Below, piece after piece: positions 1-6,899 of a stretch of 23,029 nt of DNA. This stretch comes from a virus: IMG/VR virus record IMGVR_UViG_3300028297_000018, positions 1 through 23,029 of that record. One strand, written 5' to 3'. The notes below the pieces were generated by a model, which saw only the letters and a list, made by a program, of their open reading frames with translations, was not told where the DNA came from and did not search any database. Position 1 is the first letter of the stretch, and each line of letters opens with the position of its first letter. The position numbers and the translations under genes were made by a program.

Positions 1-1425
1 CCACCTTCCTTGGTGGTTTGGTAGGAAAACAACCTCAGTATCAGGCACCCCGCCTTTCCATTGAAAGTTTCCCCTTACTACCGGGTTTGGATATAGCGAT
101 TCGTTATGTTCTACCTGCTCGTAAATCTTTCCAATGTTAAACAAGCTACCCTCCACGCTATCCCTGAAGGCTTCATCTGGAGTAAATGGAAACTGCCTAA
201 TGGTTTCGTTCAGCTCCTTAGCGTCGTTCTTCAGAGCATCTCTTTCGTTCTTGAGGAATGTCTTAGAACCAAAGGTCATAAAGTCTCCATCGAGTGTTTT
301 AATCTCGGAGCTTGGGTCTTCGACAATGGGATTACCATGCATATCAAAAAACCCCTCTAACGATTCGTATGCCGGAATAAAGAGCCTGTAAAGTCCAGAG
401 GCAGTTCTGCCATTGGCATTCCTCTTCGCGGGGTCTGAGTCTTTCCAAATCTGCTTGTACTGGGAACCGCCTTTATCCATAGGGTTTACGGTGCTACCAA
501 CAAGTGCCTTGCCTACAATACGACGACCAACAATAAGACAAGTCCTTTCAATGCGCCAAGCTTCGCGGATGTCAGAAGGTTTTTCCCATTTGCCCGCCTC
601 ATCCATATACAGCATGTGAAGCTTCTCACCATCGTAAGCATTGTTGGTAGTGTTCTTCCAGTTAAGCACTGTATTGAGCGCGTCACCAACATACGATGTT
701 TTATTGTTCTTGGTTATCCTTTTAGATGGCTCGCGGAACGCAAGCTCCATGCGCGGGTTTGTGGTGCCGTCTTGAATGGGCTTGAAGAAAAATGGGTAGT
801 GCCGAAACATCGACACCACTTTTTTCATGAAGATGTTTTCCTGAGCGTCCTTACCAGTCTTCGACTGTATGCCAAGAAGCTTGTCTTTAACTTGAGTAGC
901 CTCGTCAAGAAGAACAGAAGAGCAGATATTAGTGTAACCAGAGCGGCGACACTTAGTGTAAAGCTGGCCAATACAGCGCGGGTCAGCTTCGCACGCAGCC
1001 ATGTGAAGGAAGATATCTCTTTGGAATCCCAGATATGAGGGGTAGCCAATGTCAATCTTCGTCCACTGGAGGAGCATGTAGTGCCGCCCCGTGATAAACG
1101 TAGGCTCACCCTTATTGTAAAACCAAAAACCTTCCCTACGCCTTCTAAACTCTTCCTCGATAAATGGACGAAACTTTTCTCGAAACTCTTTGGGCGTTTC
1201 GGCCCACTCATCCATGCTTCGAATACGGGACAGTTCTGCTGGCATAGGTAGCCTTTCCCACATCTGCATACTTGCCTCCAGACCTTCTCCTTTGATTCCT
1301 TTTGATGGGGCTTCAGGAAGACCAATGAGAATCCCACCAAGCTCCACGATATCTCCGAGCGTACCGTTGGGACAAATCTTAACAATCGGTTCTTCATAAT
1401 CATCTATTTTAAATAGGACGTCCAT
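1..1425 (-). CDS. terL: terminase large subunit (TerL), 3' end cut by window edge
   Basis: The minus-strand frame opens at ATG 1423-1425 and stays open for 475 codons to base 1, so the C-terminal part (nuclease domain) lies outside. TerL is the ATPase/nuclease motor that packages DNA into the prohead. What I see: a degenerate Walker A region RRSGYT (residues 160-165), a Walker B LHMLYMDEAGKW (269-280) with the catalytic DE pair, a coupling-motif-like GSTVNP (310-315), and FPFTPDEAF (412-420), a signature common at the end of the TerL ATPase domain. The P-loop lacks the usual GKS/T, as is frequent in phage TerL families. The start overlaps the upstream zinc-ribbon gene by one base (TAATG), which implies translational coupling. 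The family call is firm; the exact terminase subfamily is not. Confidence 0.88.
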   Translation of the reverse strand, partial: MDVLFKIDDYEEPIVKICPNGTLGDIVELGGILIGLPEAPSKGIKGEGLEASMQMWERLPMPAELSRIRSMDEWAETPKEFREKFRPFIEEEFRRRREGFWFYNKGEPTFITGRHYMLLQWTKIDIGYPSYLGFQRDIFLHMAACEADPRCIGQLYTKCRRSGYTNICSSVLLDEATQVKDKLLGIQSKTGKDAQENIFMKKVVSMFRHYPFFFKPIQDGTTNPRMELAFREPSKRITKNNKTSYVGDALNTVLNWKNTTNNAYDGEKLHMLYMDEAGKWEKPSDIREAWRIERTCLIVGRRIVGKALVGSTVNPMDKGGSQYKQIWKDSDPAKRNANGRTASGLYRLFIPAYESLEGFFDMHGNPIVEDPSSEIKTLDGDFMTFGSKTFLKNERDALKNDAKELNETIRQFPFTPDEAFRDSVEGSLFNIGKIYEQVEHNESLYPNPVVRGNFQWKGGVPDTEVVFLPNHQGRW

Positions 1426-1610
1426 TACATCACCTGACCCCAGTGGTTAGACTTAAAGCTAGGCATGCCTGACTTAGGCTCCTTTAATTCCATGTAACTC
1501 CCACACTTATCGCACATGACATCATGACGAGCCTTCCCCTCTATAATCCTAATCGAGGTATTGGTTGCTTCTTGTTCGTGGCTACAATCGCTACAGATAA
1601 ACTTTGCCAT
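1425..1610 (-). CDS. small zinc-ribbon protein
   Basis: A 61-residue protein with two CxxC pairs, CSDC (6-9) and CDKC (33-36), spaced as in a zinc ribbon; a structural zinc site is the natural reading. It ends at TAATG, sharing one base with the terL start, and begins two bases after the stop of the gene upstream, so it is part of one leftward operon. The role is unknown; small zinc ribbons beside terminase genes may assist DNA or protein contacts in packaging, but that is inference from position only. Confidence 0.75.
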   Translation of the reverse strand: MAKFICSDCSHEQEATNTSIRIIEGKARHDVMCDKCGSYMELKEPKSGMPSFKSNHWGQVM

Positions 1611-1612
1611 AT

Positions 1613-1903
1613 CTATTTACTAAATTTTTCAGCAAATCCGCCAGAGTAATCCTTTTCTTGCTCAATGCTTCCGTTTGACTTCAGGTCTTTTACCATTTGC
1701 TCAAGCCGCTGTCTTTCAACCAGCAACTCCTTGCAATCAATAGCTGTTTGTTTGATAGACTGTAGTTCGGCTTTACGCGCAGAGCCACCAGCCTCGGGGT
1801 CAACAGGACGCTTTACCTCATCAATCATATTGTCTATAGCCATCTCCATAGACTTCATTAGCCTTTGAGCGGCACCAATGGTTGTGAATTTACTTGACGA
1901 CAT
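1613..1903 (-). CDS. hypothetical helical protein; candidate small terminase subunit
   Basis: 96 residues beginning MSSSKFTT; I prefer ATG 1901-1903 over two ATGs 12-15 nt upstream because it leaves only a 14-nt overlap with the GroES-like gene. The sequence is largely helical and charged, with a coiled-coil-like stretch (about residues 45-75, rich in E/K/L/Q) and no recognisable domain. It lies in the place where a small terminase subunit (TerS) would be expected, two genes upstream of terL. TerS proteins usually have an N-terminal helix-turn-helix, which I do not see clearly, so this is a positional guess. It could equally be a scaffold-like or unrelated small protein. Confidence 0.6.
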   Translation of the reverse strand: MSSSKFTTIGAAQRLMKSMEMAIDNMIDEVKRPVDPEAGGSARKAELQSIKQTAIDCKELLVERQRLEQMVKDLKSNGSIEQEKDYSGGFAEKFSK

Positions 1904-2471
1904 AGAGGATATCATCATCTGTCATACGATACACAATACTATCGTCATCCAGTGTCATTTTGTAATCACGGTCTGGCAAGAAGCCAACTACGTCTCCTTT
2001 CTTTACACCTTGTTCGAGCATCCGTTTCGATGGGGTAACGACCCTAGCCTCTGCCTCTTTTTTCTCTTCATGAGAAACTATGATTACACCACCCTCGGTA
2101 ACCTCCTCTTCGTTAGAGGATTCTACAGGCTCAAGAAAAACCCAGTCGGCGAGCATGCGCAACTCACCATCTGAATTTCTATACGCAATAGCATGACTAC
2201 CTCTAGGGTTTGAGTAATTCAACACAGCCATGTACACACCATCATCTATCCGTAGATTGTCACTGATAGTTACATGATGGTGAAAGAACAGGGTGTCTCC
2301 TTTCTTTACTCCGGTCTCAAAAGAATTAGGGGCGGATAGGACTTTCCCATGACAAACACGATGCTCAAATTCATTGAACCTTGTGTCGATGTAAAGCTCT
2401 TTGCCTCCTACCGTTATAGTGCCTGTAGTTTTTTCGGGCACCTCAACGAAGAAGTGTCTTAATGATTTCAT
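1890..2471 (-). CDS. GroES-like co-chaperonin with two GroES-type domains
   Basis: 193 residues. The C-terminal half matches the GroES pattern well: DWVFLEPVE (109-117, like the DRVIVKPLE start of GroES), an acidic flexible stretch followed by EGGVIIVS (126-133, matching the GroEL-binding GGIVL mobile loop), EARVVTPS (141-148), GVKKGDVVGF (155-164) and YRMTDDDILYVV (181-192, like the GroES ending). The N-terminal half repeats much of this: HGKVLSAP (41-48) and GVKKGDTLFFHHHVT (54-68). GroES caps the GroEL chamber during protein folding; T4 gp31 is a known phage example needed for capsid folding. Here two domains appear fused in one chain. It overlaps the upstream gene by ATGA and sits in the head/packaging operon. 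GroES relationship of the C-terminal half is strong; of the N-terminal half, moderate. Confidence 0.78.
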   Translation of the reverse strand: MKSLRHFFVEVPEKTTGTITVGGKELYIDTRFNEFEHRVCHGKVLSAPNSFETGVKKGDTLFFHHHVTISDNLRIDDGVYMAVLNYSNPRGSHAIAYRNSDGELRMLADWVFLEPVESSNEEEVTEGGVIIVSHEEKKEAEARVVTPSKRMLEQGVKKGDVVGFLPDRDYKMTLDDDSIVYRMTDDDILYVVK

Positions 2472-2704
2472 TCAAAATTACAATCGTACTCAATTAAAAT
2501 AGGTTGGTTCTCAACCGTCTTCCAAATATACGTTGAATCTTTGTCCTCTAGATAAACATGGTACCTTCTTACGTTGTACCTGTATAGTGCTGCATCGTCT
2601 TCCTTGATTGCGCAAACCTTAGCTTGCCCCGCTTTCATCCCGACATAATACGCCATTGCGTCCTTGGGGTTTGGCCCAACGACAATCTTTCTAATAAGTT
2701 GCAT
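2468..2704 (-). CDS. hypothetical protein, 78 aa
   Basis: Begins MQLIRKIVVGPNPKDAMAYY and contains alternating hydrophobic and charged residues suggesting a small beta-rich fold (VGPNPKDAMAYYVG, then YHVYLEDKDSTYIW). I recognise no family. It is coupled to the GroES-like gene through a 4-base ATGA overlap (2468-2471), so the two are probably translated together. The conserved-looking opening suggests a genuine phage protein, but the function is unknown. Confidence 0.7.
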   Translation of the reverse strand: MQLIRKIVVGPNPKDAMAYYVGMKAGQAKVCAIKEDDAALYRYNVRRYHVYLEDKDSTYIWKTVENQPILIEYDCNFE

Positions 2705-2708
2705 GATT

Positions 2709-2996
2709 TTAGTTTAGGTAGAAACCCATAAAGCCGTCGTCGTCTTCATCCTCTTCAGCACCTTGAAACGCTTGAAACTGAAGTGTCATGAACTCCTCGA
2801 ACTCTCCTGAATCTCTACAGTTGTTTCCGTAAGTTAAGCTCCAACGGTTTTCCTCCTCGCCTTCTTCTTCAAGAAACCCAAAGGCAGCCGTGTAAACTAA
2901 ATCCCCGGAGTGATTGTACTTCTTGGTAATCTCCTCTATTGTCTCCATCACACCTGCGATTTCAGAGAACATTGCTTTCTTTAGAATATCGTCCAT
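2709..2996 (-). CDS. hypothetical acidic protein, 95 aa
   Basis: I choose ATG 2994-2996 (MDDILKKAMFSEIAG), which lies just after the stop of the fibre-like gene at 3001; longer versions from 3020 or 3059 would overlap that gene. The protein is strongly acidic, with a helical N-terminus (residues 1-30) and a C-terminal run of D/E (EEDEDDDG) before the hydrophobic tail FMGFYLN. No domain is recognised. It lies between a structural gene and the GroES-like operon on the same strand, which suggests late expression. Confidence 0.65.
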   Translation of the reverse strand: MDDILKKAMFSEIAGVMETIEEITKKYNHSGDLVYTAAFGFLEEEGEEENRWSLTYGNNCRDSGEFEEFMTLQFQAFQGAEEDEDDDGFMGFYLN

Positions 2997-3000
2997 AGTA

Positions 3001-3858
3001 TTAAGTGGTTGAGAAGACATCACAGCTAGTCGCGGCACCAGTTGTTGTGAGGTTAGCATTTACAAGCCAGAACTCTGTATCAACAGCGATACACTCAATA
3101 ACATCCCCAGCTTTTCCTCCACTGCTTGCGCTGGTTGCCGCAAGAGTAATTGTGTTGTTTGAGCCAGACTTGACATTATTTTGAATCGCCCTAGAGCTAC
3201 CATCGCTTTTGTCAAGAGTGACCTTCCCGAAGAACTTGTCACCACTAGCGGACTTGATTGTCATGGCGGTAGACTTCTCTGTTGAGACAACGAACTTTAA
3301 ATTATCACCAGCAGCACTGATTGAAGGCAGGCTAATAGTACCACCGTTAATTGAGTTAACATCCAAGAGGTAAACCACACTGCCGTCACTGGCCTGAACG
3401 CCTGCGGTGGTCGTAAGGGTAGACATGGTGGGAACGGCGGAATCCGCAGCAATGGTAATCGTGTCTGTTGCTGAATTTCTAGAAAGAGTAATTCCACCTC
3501 CTGAATTGAACGTCACAGTCTTGCTTGACCCAGTGGACTGGGCTACAGTAATCTGTGGACTGGCAGTTCCTGATGTACTAGTCGTTACGGTTGAAGCTGA
3601 AGGGAATGCCCTCTTCTTGATAGTACCATCACTAGCAATAATCAAGACATCTGTTTCGGTTCCGGTAGCTAAGCTAGTTGGCCCACTGCCAATCTTCAGT
3701 CCAGCAACTTTTACTTCCGTAGTAGAAAGTGAGAGTGCGGAAGAGTTTCCGCTCCCGTCTTCAATTACCTTTAGACTGGATGTAAGGTTCGCGGCATCTG
3801 TTGTTTTCAGAAGGCCTTGATACGTTGACTTAATCCTATTTCCACTAAGTGTTCCCAT
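3001..3858 (-). CDS. fibre-like virion structural protein
   Basis: 285 residues dominated by Ser, Thr, Gly, Ala and Val with alternating hydrophobic positions, typical of beta-rich phage fibre or head-decoration proteins. The N-terminus MGTLSGNRIKSTYQGLLKTTD resembles the short attachment segments of fibre proteins, followed by repetitive segments such as VKVAGLKIGSG, ASDGTIKKRAFP and GGTISLPS. No enzymatic motif is visible. It is preceded by a Bacteroidetes-type TATATTTG box (3875-3882) 16 nt upstream of ATG. It could be a tail fibre, a head fibre or a minor structural protein; the sequence does not decide. Confidence 0.7.
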   Translation of the reverse strand: MGTLSGNRIKSTYQGLLKTTDAANLTSSLKVIEDGSGNSSALSLSTTEVKVAGLKIGSGPTSLATGTETDVLIIASDGTIKKRAFPSASTVTTSTSGTASPQITVAQSTGSSKTVTFNSGGGITLSRNSATDTITIAADSAVPTMSTLTTTAGVQASDGSVVYLLDVNSINGGTISLPSISAAGDNLKFVVSTEKSTAMTIKSASGDKFFGKVTLDKSDGSSRAIQNNVKSGSNNTITLAATSASSGGKAGDVIECIAVDTEFWLVNANLTTTGAATSCDVFSTT

Positions 3859-3874
3859 GCTATTAACTTTACAG

Positions 3875-3882
3875 CAAATATA
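3875..3882 (-). promoter_or_regulatory. Bacteroidetes-type -7 box (TATATTTG) for the fibre-like gene
   Basis: On the minus strand this reads TATATTTG, matching the Bacteroidetes consensus TAnnTTTG. It lies 16 nt upstream of ATG 3858, giving a leader of roughly 10 nt. I see no convincing -33 TTG box at the expected distance. It sits in the 30-nt gap shared with the divergent gene at 3889. Confidence 0.55.
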
Positions 3883-3888
3883 CTACTA

Positions 3889-4323
3889 ATGAGTAGACAC
3901 CATCCGTCACGCAGAAGGCGTGAATTTAGCAAATTGAATAAACGATATGTAAAGCGTAACGACCTCAAGAAACTATCGTTAGTACTAAGAGATGTAAAGC
4001 TTAACTTCGATATAGGGCTGGCCGAAGTCGAGGCACTTTTGTTCTGTTACGACTACGAGTTTTTCACCATCAACCATCTCTCGAAGGCCATGGGCAAAAG
4101 CAGGAAGAAGCTGTATGAAAGGACCGTGTTGCCCTTGAAGCAAAAAGGGTACATAGAAGTAATACATCATGGCAAGGAGATTGATTCTTACATCAATGCC
4201 TTATTCCATGAGAAATCAGGTAACGAGCACAGACTCGGTTTGTCTCAATCGGGGCGGATGCTTGTGCAACGAATATACAGGAAGCTGGAGGGCGGAGAGC
4301 CTATTAATCTTCAGACCTCTTGA
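3889..4323 (+). CDS. winged-helix DNA-binding protein, MarR-like
   Basis: 144 residues. A basic N-terminus (RHHPSRRRREFSKLNKR) is followed by a winged-helix-like core: helix FDIGLAEVEALLFCYDY (about 40-56), a helix-turn-helix INHLSKAMGKSRKKLYERTVLPLKQKG (about 61-87), a wing YIEVIHHG and a C-terminal helix after LGLSQSGRMLV. This pattern resembles MarR/PadR-type regulators. It stands alone on the plus strand inside the leftward late block, divergent from the fibre-like gene and convergent with the transglycosylase gene (20-nt 3' overlap). It is a good candidate for a phage regulator, perhaps acting on one of the two promoter classes, but the target is inference. Confidence 0.68.
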   Translation: MSRHHPSRRRREFSKLNKRYVKRNDLKKLSLVLRDVKLNFDIGLAEVEALLFCYDYEFFTINHLSKAMGKSRKKLYERTVLPLKQKGYIEVIHHGKEIDSYINALFHEKSGNEHRLGLSQSGRMLVQRIYRKLEGGEPINLQTS

Positions 4324-4858
4324 GGGATGAATCTGAATACTCTGACTCGAACCTTTCGTTGTAACCTAGAATCTTAGAGACGTAATCTCTAGTCTCAAGA
4401 GGAAGTCTTTCCAACCAGTCTAATGAGTCGTAGATGTCTACCCCATCTTCTCTCGCTTTGTTCAAAGTACGGACCACAGCCGTAGGTCCAAAGTTGTATG
4501 CAGCGAGAGCCTTTGCAATCTTGACTTCCTCGCTACCCTTATTCCAGCTCCTGTCCAAAAGGGATTCCATGTATGCACGTTGAGCCAACCTCGAATCATC
4601 CGGGTTGAACGCATCGAAACCTTCGGGAATCATTCCCTTCTCCTTCATGTAGCTTTCGGTGCCCGGCATAATCTGAGCTAGTCCACGAGCTCCCGCAGGT
4701 GACTCAGCTAAAGGGTTAAACCTAGACTCCTTAAAGATTTGTCTTTCAAGAATGTCATTAAAACTCTTAGCACCAGACGGTGGCCAATCAACTGAACCGC
4801 CCTCTCTCATGCTTACTCTGGCTACCCTTTGAAATTTTTTTTCTCGTTTTACAAGCAT
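4304..4858 (-). CDS. lytic transglycosylase (SLT domain)
   Basis: 184 residues from ATG 4856-4858 (a GTG two codons upstream is an alternative). It carries the SLT/goose-lysozyme-like signature: FKESRFNPLAES with the catalytic Glu at residue 44, then AGARGLAQIMPGT, and AKALAAYNFGPTAV (about residues 118-131). These enzymes cleave the glycan strand of peptidoglycan, forming 1,6-anhydromuramic acid. In phages they serve either as virion-associated enzymes that open the wall during DNA entry or as endolysins. No signal peptide is evident; the basic start MLVKREKKFQRVARV is not a typical export signal. Its place among structural genes favours a virion-associated role. Confidence 0.88.
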   Translation of the reverse strand: MLVKREKKFQRVARVSMREGGSVDWPPSGAKSFNDILERQIFKESRFNPLAESPAGARGLAQIMPGTESYMKEKGMIPEGFDAFNPDDSRLAQRAYMESLLDRSWNKGSEEVKIAKALAAYNFGPTAVVRTLNKAREDGVDIYDSLDWLERLPLETRDYVSKILGYNERFESEYSDSSLKRSED

Positions 4859-4860
4859 GG

Positions 4861-4903
4861 GCACAATATACGGAATCTAATAGCGTTAAGGATGTAGACA
4901 AAC
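4861..4903 (+). promoter_or_regulatory. phage-type promoter element upstream of the secreted-protein gene
   Basis: GCACAATA (4861-4868), 15 nt, then CGTTAAGGATGTAGACAAAC (4884-4903), ending 16 nt before ATG 4920. Both halves and the spacing match the element found in front of the early genes further right (CGTTnTnACTATAGAAAC), although the second half has several changes. The upstream TTAACATCC part is missing. Its presence outside the early block suggests this gene is expressed with the early programme. Confidence 0.6.
4863..4870 (-). promoter_or_regulatory. degenerate TAnnTTTG-like box abutting the transglycosylase start
   Basis: The minus strand reads TATATTGT, close to TATATTTG, exactly 4 nt before ATG 4858, the same spacing as three better boxes at 6001, 6891 and 7404. 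It overlaps the plus-strand GCACAATA half-element, so the two promoters would compete for the same bases. Weak by itself; the spacing is what makes it worth listing. Confidence 0.35.
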
Positions 4904-4919
4904 CCCCAAACACAATGTC

Positions 4920-5411
4920 ATGAAGAACATCATTTTCATCCTAGCCATCGCATTGGCAACCGTGAGCAACGCTCAATCCCTTAATAGTATCCTCGACGGT
5001 GTGTACGCACCAACAGAGAAGAACGCACTTAGCACACCCCTACTACTAAGTATGAAACCACAGAACGGAATACCGCACGAGGTTCTCGTAATCCGGGTCG
5101 TGGGCATGAATCCAGACTCAATCTTTGGAGACGTACTAGACCCGAACTTGGGTACCTCGCTGGAAACGTACACCGTATTCCACGGAGCAGACGTATTAGC
5201 CTTACCTCTTTTTGAGAAAGGTATCTACACCATCCTTTGCTTAGACGAGGATGGAAACAACGTAGGAGAGGGAGTACATATCGTCGTGAACGAAAACTTC
5301 ATTCAGGGAGTCATAGATACAGGATACGCAGAAAAAAGAAGCAGCCTAATCGTATCGACTAGACCGCTTCGTATTGGTCGGGATAGAACCGAGTTCGTTT
5401 CCTTCAACTGA
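4920..5411 (+). CDS. secreted small protein with signal peptide, unknown function
   Basis: 163 residues. The N-terminus MKNIIFILAIALATVSNA is a textbook signal peptide with likely cleavage before QS. The mature part is beta-rich, with a segment FEKGIYTILCLDEDGNNVGEG (about 98-118) reminiscent of small beta-sandwich domains of Bacteroidetes secreted proteins. It is one of only two plus-strand genes in the leftward block and has its own early-type promoter. An exported phage protein expressed early could alter the host envelope, for example to block superinfection, but no family supports that directly. It ends immediately before the stop of the convergent gene at 5412. Confidence 0.72.
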   Translation: MKNIIFILAIALATVSNAQSLNSILDGVYAPTEKNALSTPLLLSMKPQNGIPHEVLVIRVVGMNPDSIFGDVLDPNLGTSLETYTVFHGADVLALPLFEKGIYTILCLDEDGNNVGEGVHIVVNENFIQGVIDTGYAEKRSSLIVSTRPLRIGRDRTEFVSFN

Positions 5412-5996
5412 TTACATTCCACCTCGAAGACCGGGAACGAGCTTAGGGAGGTCTCTTTCCCTATCGTACTTAACGGGGGCGATGTTGAGTTTAGCTCTGA
5501 GGCCGTCCATGTCTTCGGCACCAAACTCTTCGAACAACGATTTGGTGTAAGAGCCTTGTTTCATCTCAGGGAAAGTGACACCTTTGTCACCGGCCTCCAC
5601 AGCGATACCAGCCATACGATATGCCTGCATCATGTTCTCCGCGTCAGGGAAGATTTCCATGAGGTCTCCCGGATTGATTTGCTTTACTCCATCTTCTGTT
5701 CTCATGAAGACTGCTGCAATCTGTTTACCCGATGGGTCGTCACCGCGATTGTCAAACCCAGAAGCTACGAAAAACTTTCTAGGTGGGTCTCCCACTTCTC
5801 CGCCTTCGTCGTACTGCTTGACGAGACCACCGCTCATCATCTCGTACATCTTACCGCCACCACCCATCTCGACCTTGGTGCCGTGAGCAGCCCTATTCAT
5901 CTTCATGCCGTACATGGCTTTCTTGAGGTCATTACCTCCCTTGCCGTCGGCTGCAAAAAACGGGACGCTCTTGCCCCCAACTTTAACCATTTTCAT
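5412..5996 (-). CDS. putative virion protein, Gly/Met/Lys-rich N-terminus
   Basis: 194 residues beginning MKMVKVGGKSVPFFAADGKG. The N-terminal 70 residues are rich in Gly, Met and Lys, with repeated YGMK/YEMMSGG-like units (residues 29-60) and QYDEGGEVG. The C-terminal part (about 75-194) looks globular. Such N-termini occur in small structural or internal proteins of marine phages, but I know no assigned function. A TATATTTG box with a -33 TTTG lies right before it and would give a leaderless transcript. It faces the secreted-protein gene tail to tail without a gap. Confidence 0.65.
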   Translation of the reverse strand: MKMVKVGGKSVPFFAADGKGGNDLKKAMYGMKMNRAAHGTKVEMGGGGKMYEMMSGGLVKQYDEGGEVGDPPRKFFVASGFDNRGDDPSGKQIAAVFMRTEDGVKQINPGDLMEIFPDAENMMQAYRMAGIAVEAGDKGVTFPEMKQGSYTKSLFEEFGAEDMDGLRAKLNIAPVKYDRERDLPKLVPGLRGGM

Positions 5997-6000
5997 ATCG

Positions 6001-6029
6001 CAAATATAACTGTTGTTTATCTTCTCAAA
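6001..6029 (-). promoter_or_regulatory. Bacteroidetes promoter (-33 TTTG, 17 nt, -7 TATATTTG), leaderless start
   Basis: On the minus strand TTTG (6029-6026), 17 nt, TATATTTG (6008-6001), then 4 nt to ATG 5996. This is the best match to the Bacteroidetes consensus TTG-N17-23-TAnnTTTG in the window. Transcription is expected to start within a few bases of the box, i.e. at or next to the start codon, so the mRNA would have essentially no leader. The -33 box lies just inside the 3' half of the gene ending at 6017. Confidence 0.65.
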
Positions 6030-6439
6030 TCTGTATCGTGCTTCTTAGAGCCACGGATGTAACTGTTGACTCTACCCATAGCCCATGCAGCCATGGATGC
6101 TCCTCGACGAGAGCCAGACGAAAGCCAAGCACCTTGACCCCTTCTGTAAACTTTCTTTAAGGTTCCGAAAGAAATTCCGGAACTCTTGGCTTTCTTTTGT
6201 AGTGTTGTTATTGTAGAGCTACTCAAGGGTTTGGCTTTTACTTTAGCCCCCTTCTTAGCCTCTACCCTCTTCTTGAATAGGGATAGCTTAATGCGCTTGC
6301 CAGACTTGTAGTCCTCCGACATCTTCTTCTTGTTGTCGGCATCCTCCTCTACAGTGGCCTTGATTTCTTTACCCTGTCCGGGGTCGGTGTATCTAGTCGG
6401 GAGTCCGAGTCTATACGGTTGTTTCCTCTTACTTGCCAT
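6017..6439 (-). CDS. basic phage protein, DUF5824-like
   Basis: 140 residues, very rich in Lys/Arg. The C-terminal region SGISFGTLKKVYRRGQGAW followed by RGASMAAWAMGRVNSYI (about residues 86-129) matches the pattern I associate with DUF5824 proteins (a GI-FG-LK-VY-RG-AW core, then W-xx-RVNS), which are common in tailed phages and of unknown function. The N-terminus contains KQPYRLGLPTRYTDPGQGKE. The charge suggests DNA or capsid-interior association. It overlaps the gene upstream by 11 nt. Confidence 0.7.
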   Translation of the reverse strand: MASKRKQPYRLGLPTRYTDPGQGKEIKATVEEDADNKKKMSEDYKSGKRIKLSLFKKRVEAKKGAKVKAKPLSSSTITTLQKKAKSSGISFGTLKKVYRRGQGAWLSSGSRRGASMAAWAMGRVNSYIRGSKKHDTDLRR

Positions 6440-6617
6440 GGTCAGCCACTTTAAACGATGCCTTCTCTACAGCTCCGGGATGCGGTTTGTACTCACCTTT
6501 CATAAGGTAGTATCTACCCTGCTCCTCCATCCAGTGATATCCAGAAGGGGGAGAGACTGAAACCTTCTTAGAAGAAACCTTCAGCTTTGCGCGTTCTGAT
6601 TTCTTAGCCGTCTTCAT
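6429..6617 (-). CDS. small basic phage protein, 62 aa
   Basis: Starts MKTAKKSERAKLKVSSKK and continues PPSGYHWMEEQGRYYLMKGE and KPHPGAVEKASFKVADHG. The central PPxGYHWMEE-GRYYLM-GxYxPHxGAV pattern looks conserved rather than random and suggests a small folded unit behind a Lys-rich tail. Function unknown. It overlaps both neighbours (ATGA at 6614-6617 with the upstream gene; 11 nt with the DUF5824-like gene), so the three are one translation unit. Confidence 0.68.
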   Translation of the reverse strand: MKTAKKSERAKLKVSSKKVSVSPPSGYHWMEEQGRYYLMKGEYKPHPGAVEKASFKVADHGK

Positions 6618-6886
6618 GATTTCATCTTAGGTTTTGGCAAACCCTTAGACTGTCGCTCCTTCTCTTTGGAGATGATGTCCTTCAATGCCTCGTCTCTTCT
6701 TCCGGTAAGGAGCCAAGTCATGGCGTATCCTTTCATTACCTTATCAGGGATTGACACATCGGGAAAAGCATCACCCATGTGTTTAGCCATGTCCTTTAGA
6801 TTAGACTCTTTTGTTATCGGCTTTTTAGTTGGGTCACCATTTATCTTGGCACCCTTTGCGGCTTTCTTTTTGCGCTTGTATAGCAT
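6614..6886 (-). CDS. hypothetical basic protein, 90 aa
   Basis: I start at ATG 6884-6886 (MLYKRKKKAAKGAKING) because a TATATTTG box stands 4 nt upstream and a longer version would run into the upstream gene ending at 6900. The N-terminus is Lys-rich; the middle (ESNLKDMAKHMGDAFPDV, then VMKGYAMTWLLTGRRDEALKDI) is helical. No family recognised. Together with the next two genes downstream it forms a small operon of basic proteins, plausible as minor virion components. Confidence 0.65.
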   Translation of the reverse strand: MLYKRKKKAAKGAKINGDPTKKPITKESNLKDMAKHMGDAFPDVSIPDKVMKGYAMTWLLTGRRDEALKDIISKEKERQSKGLPKPKMKS

Positions 6887-6890
6887 AACG

Positions 6891-6898
6891 CAAATATA
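6891..6898 (-). promoter_or_regulatory. Bacteroidetes-type -7 box (TATATTTG), 4 nt before ATG
   Basis: Minus strand TATATTTG then CGTT then ATG 6886. Same box and same 4-nt spacing as at 6001. I do not see a clear -33 TTTG 17-23 nt upstream, so the promoter strength is uncertain. Confidence 0.5.
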
Positions 6899-6899
6899 G

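Noticed and set aside
825-1403. A 192-codon minus-strand open frame inside the terminase region
   Set aside because: It lies in another frame of the terminase gene, which has clear ATPase motifs over the same bases; its product shows no domain and is a shadow.
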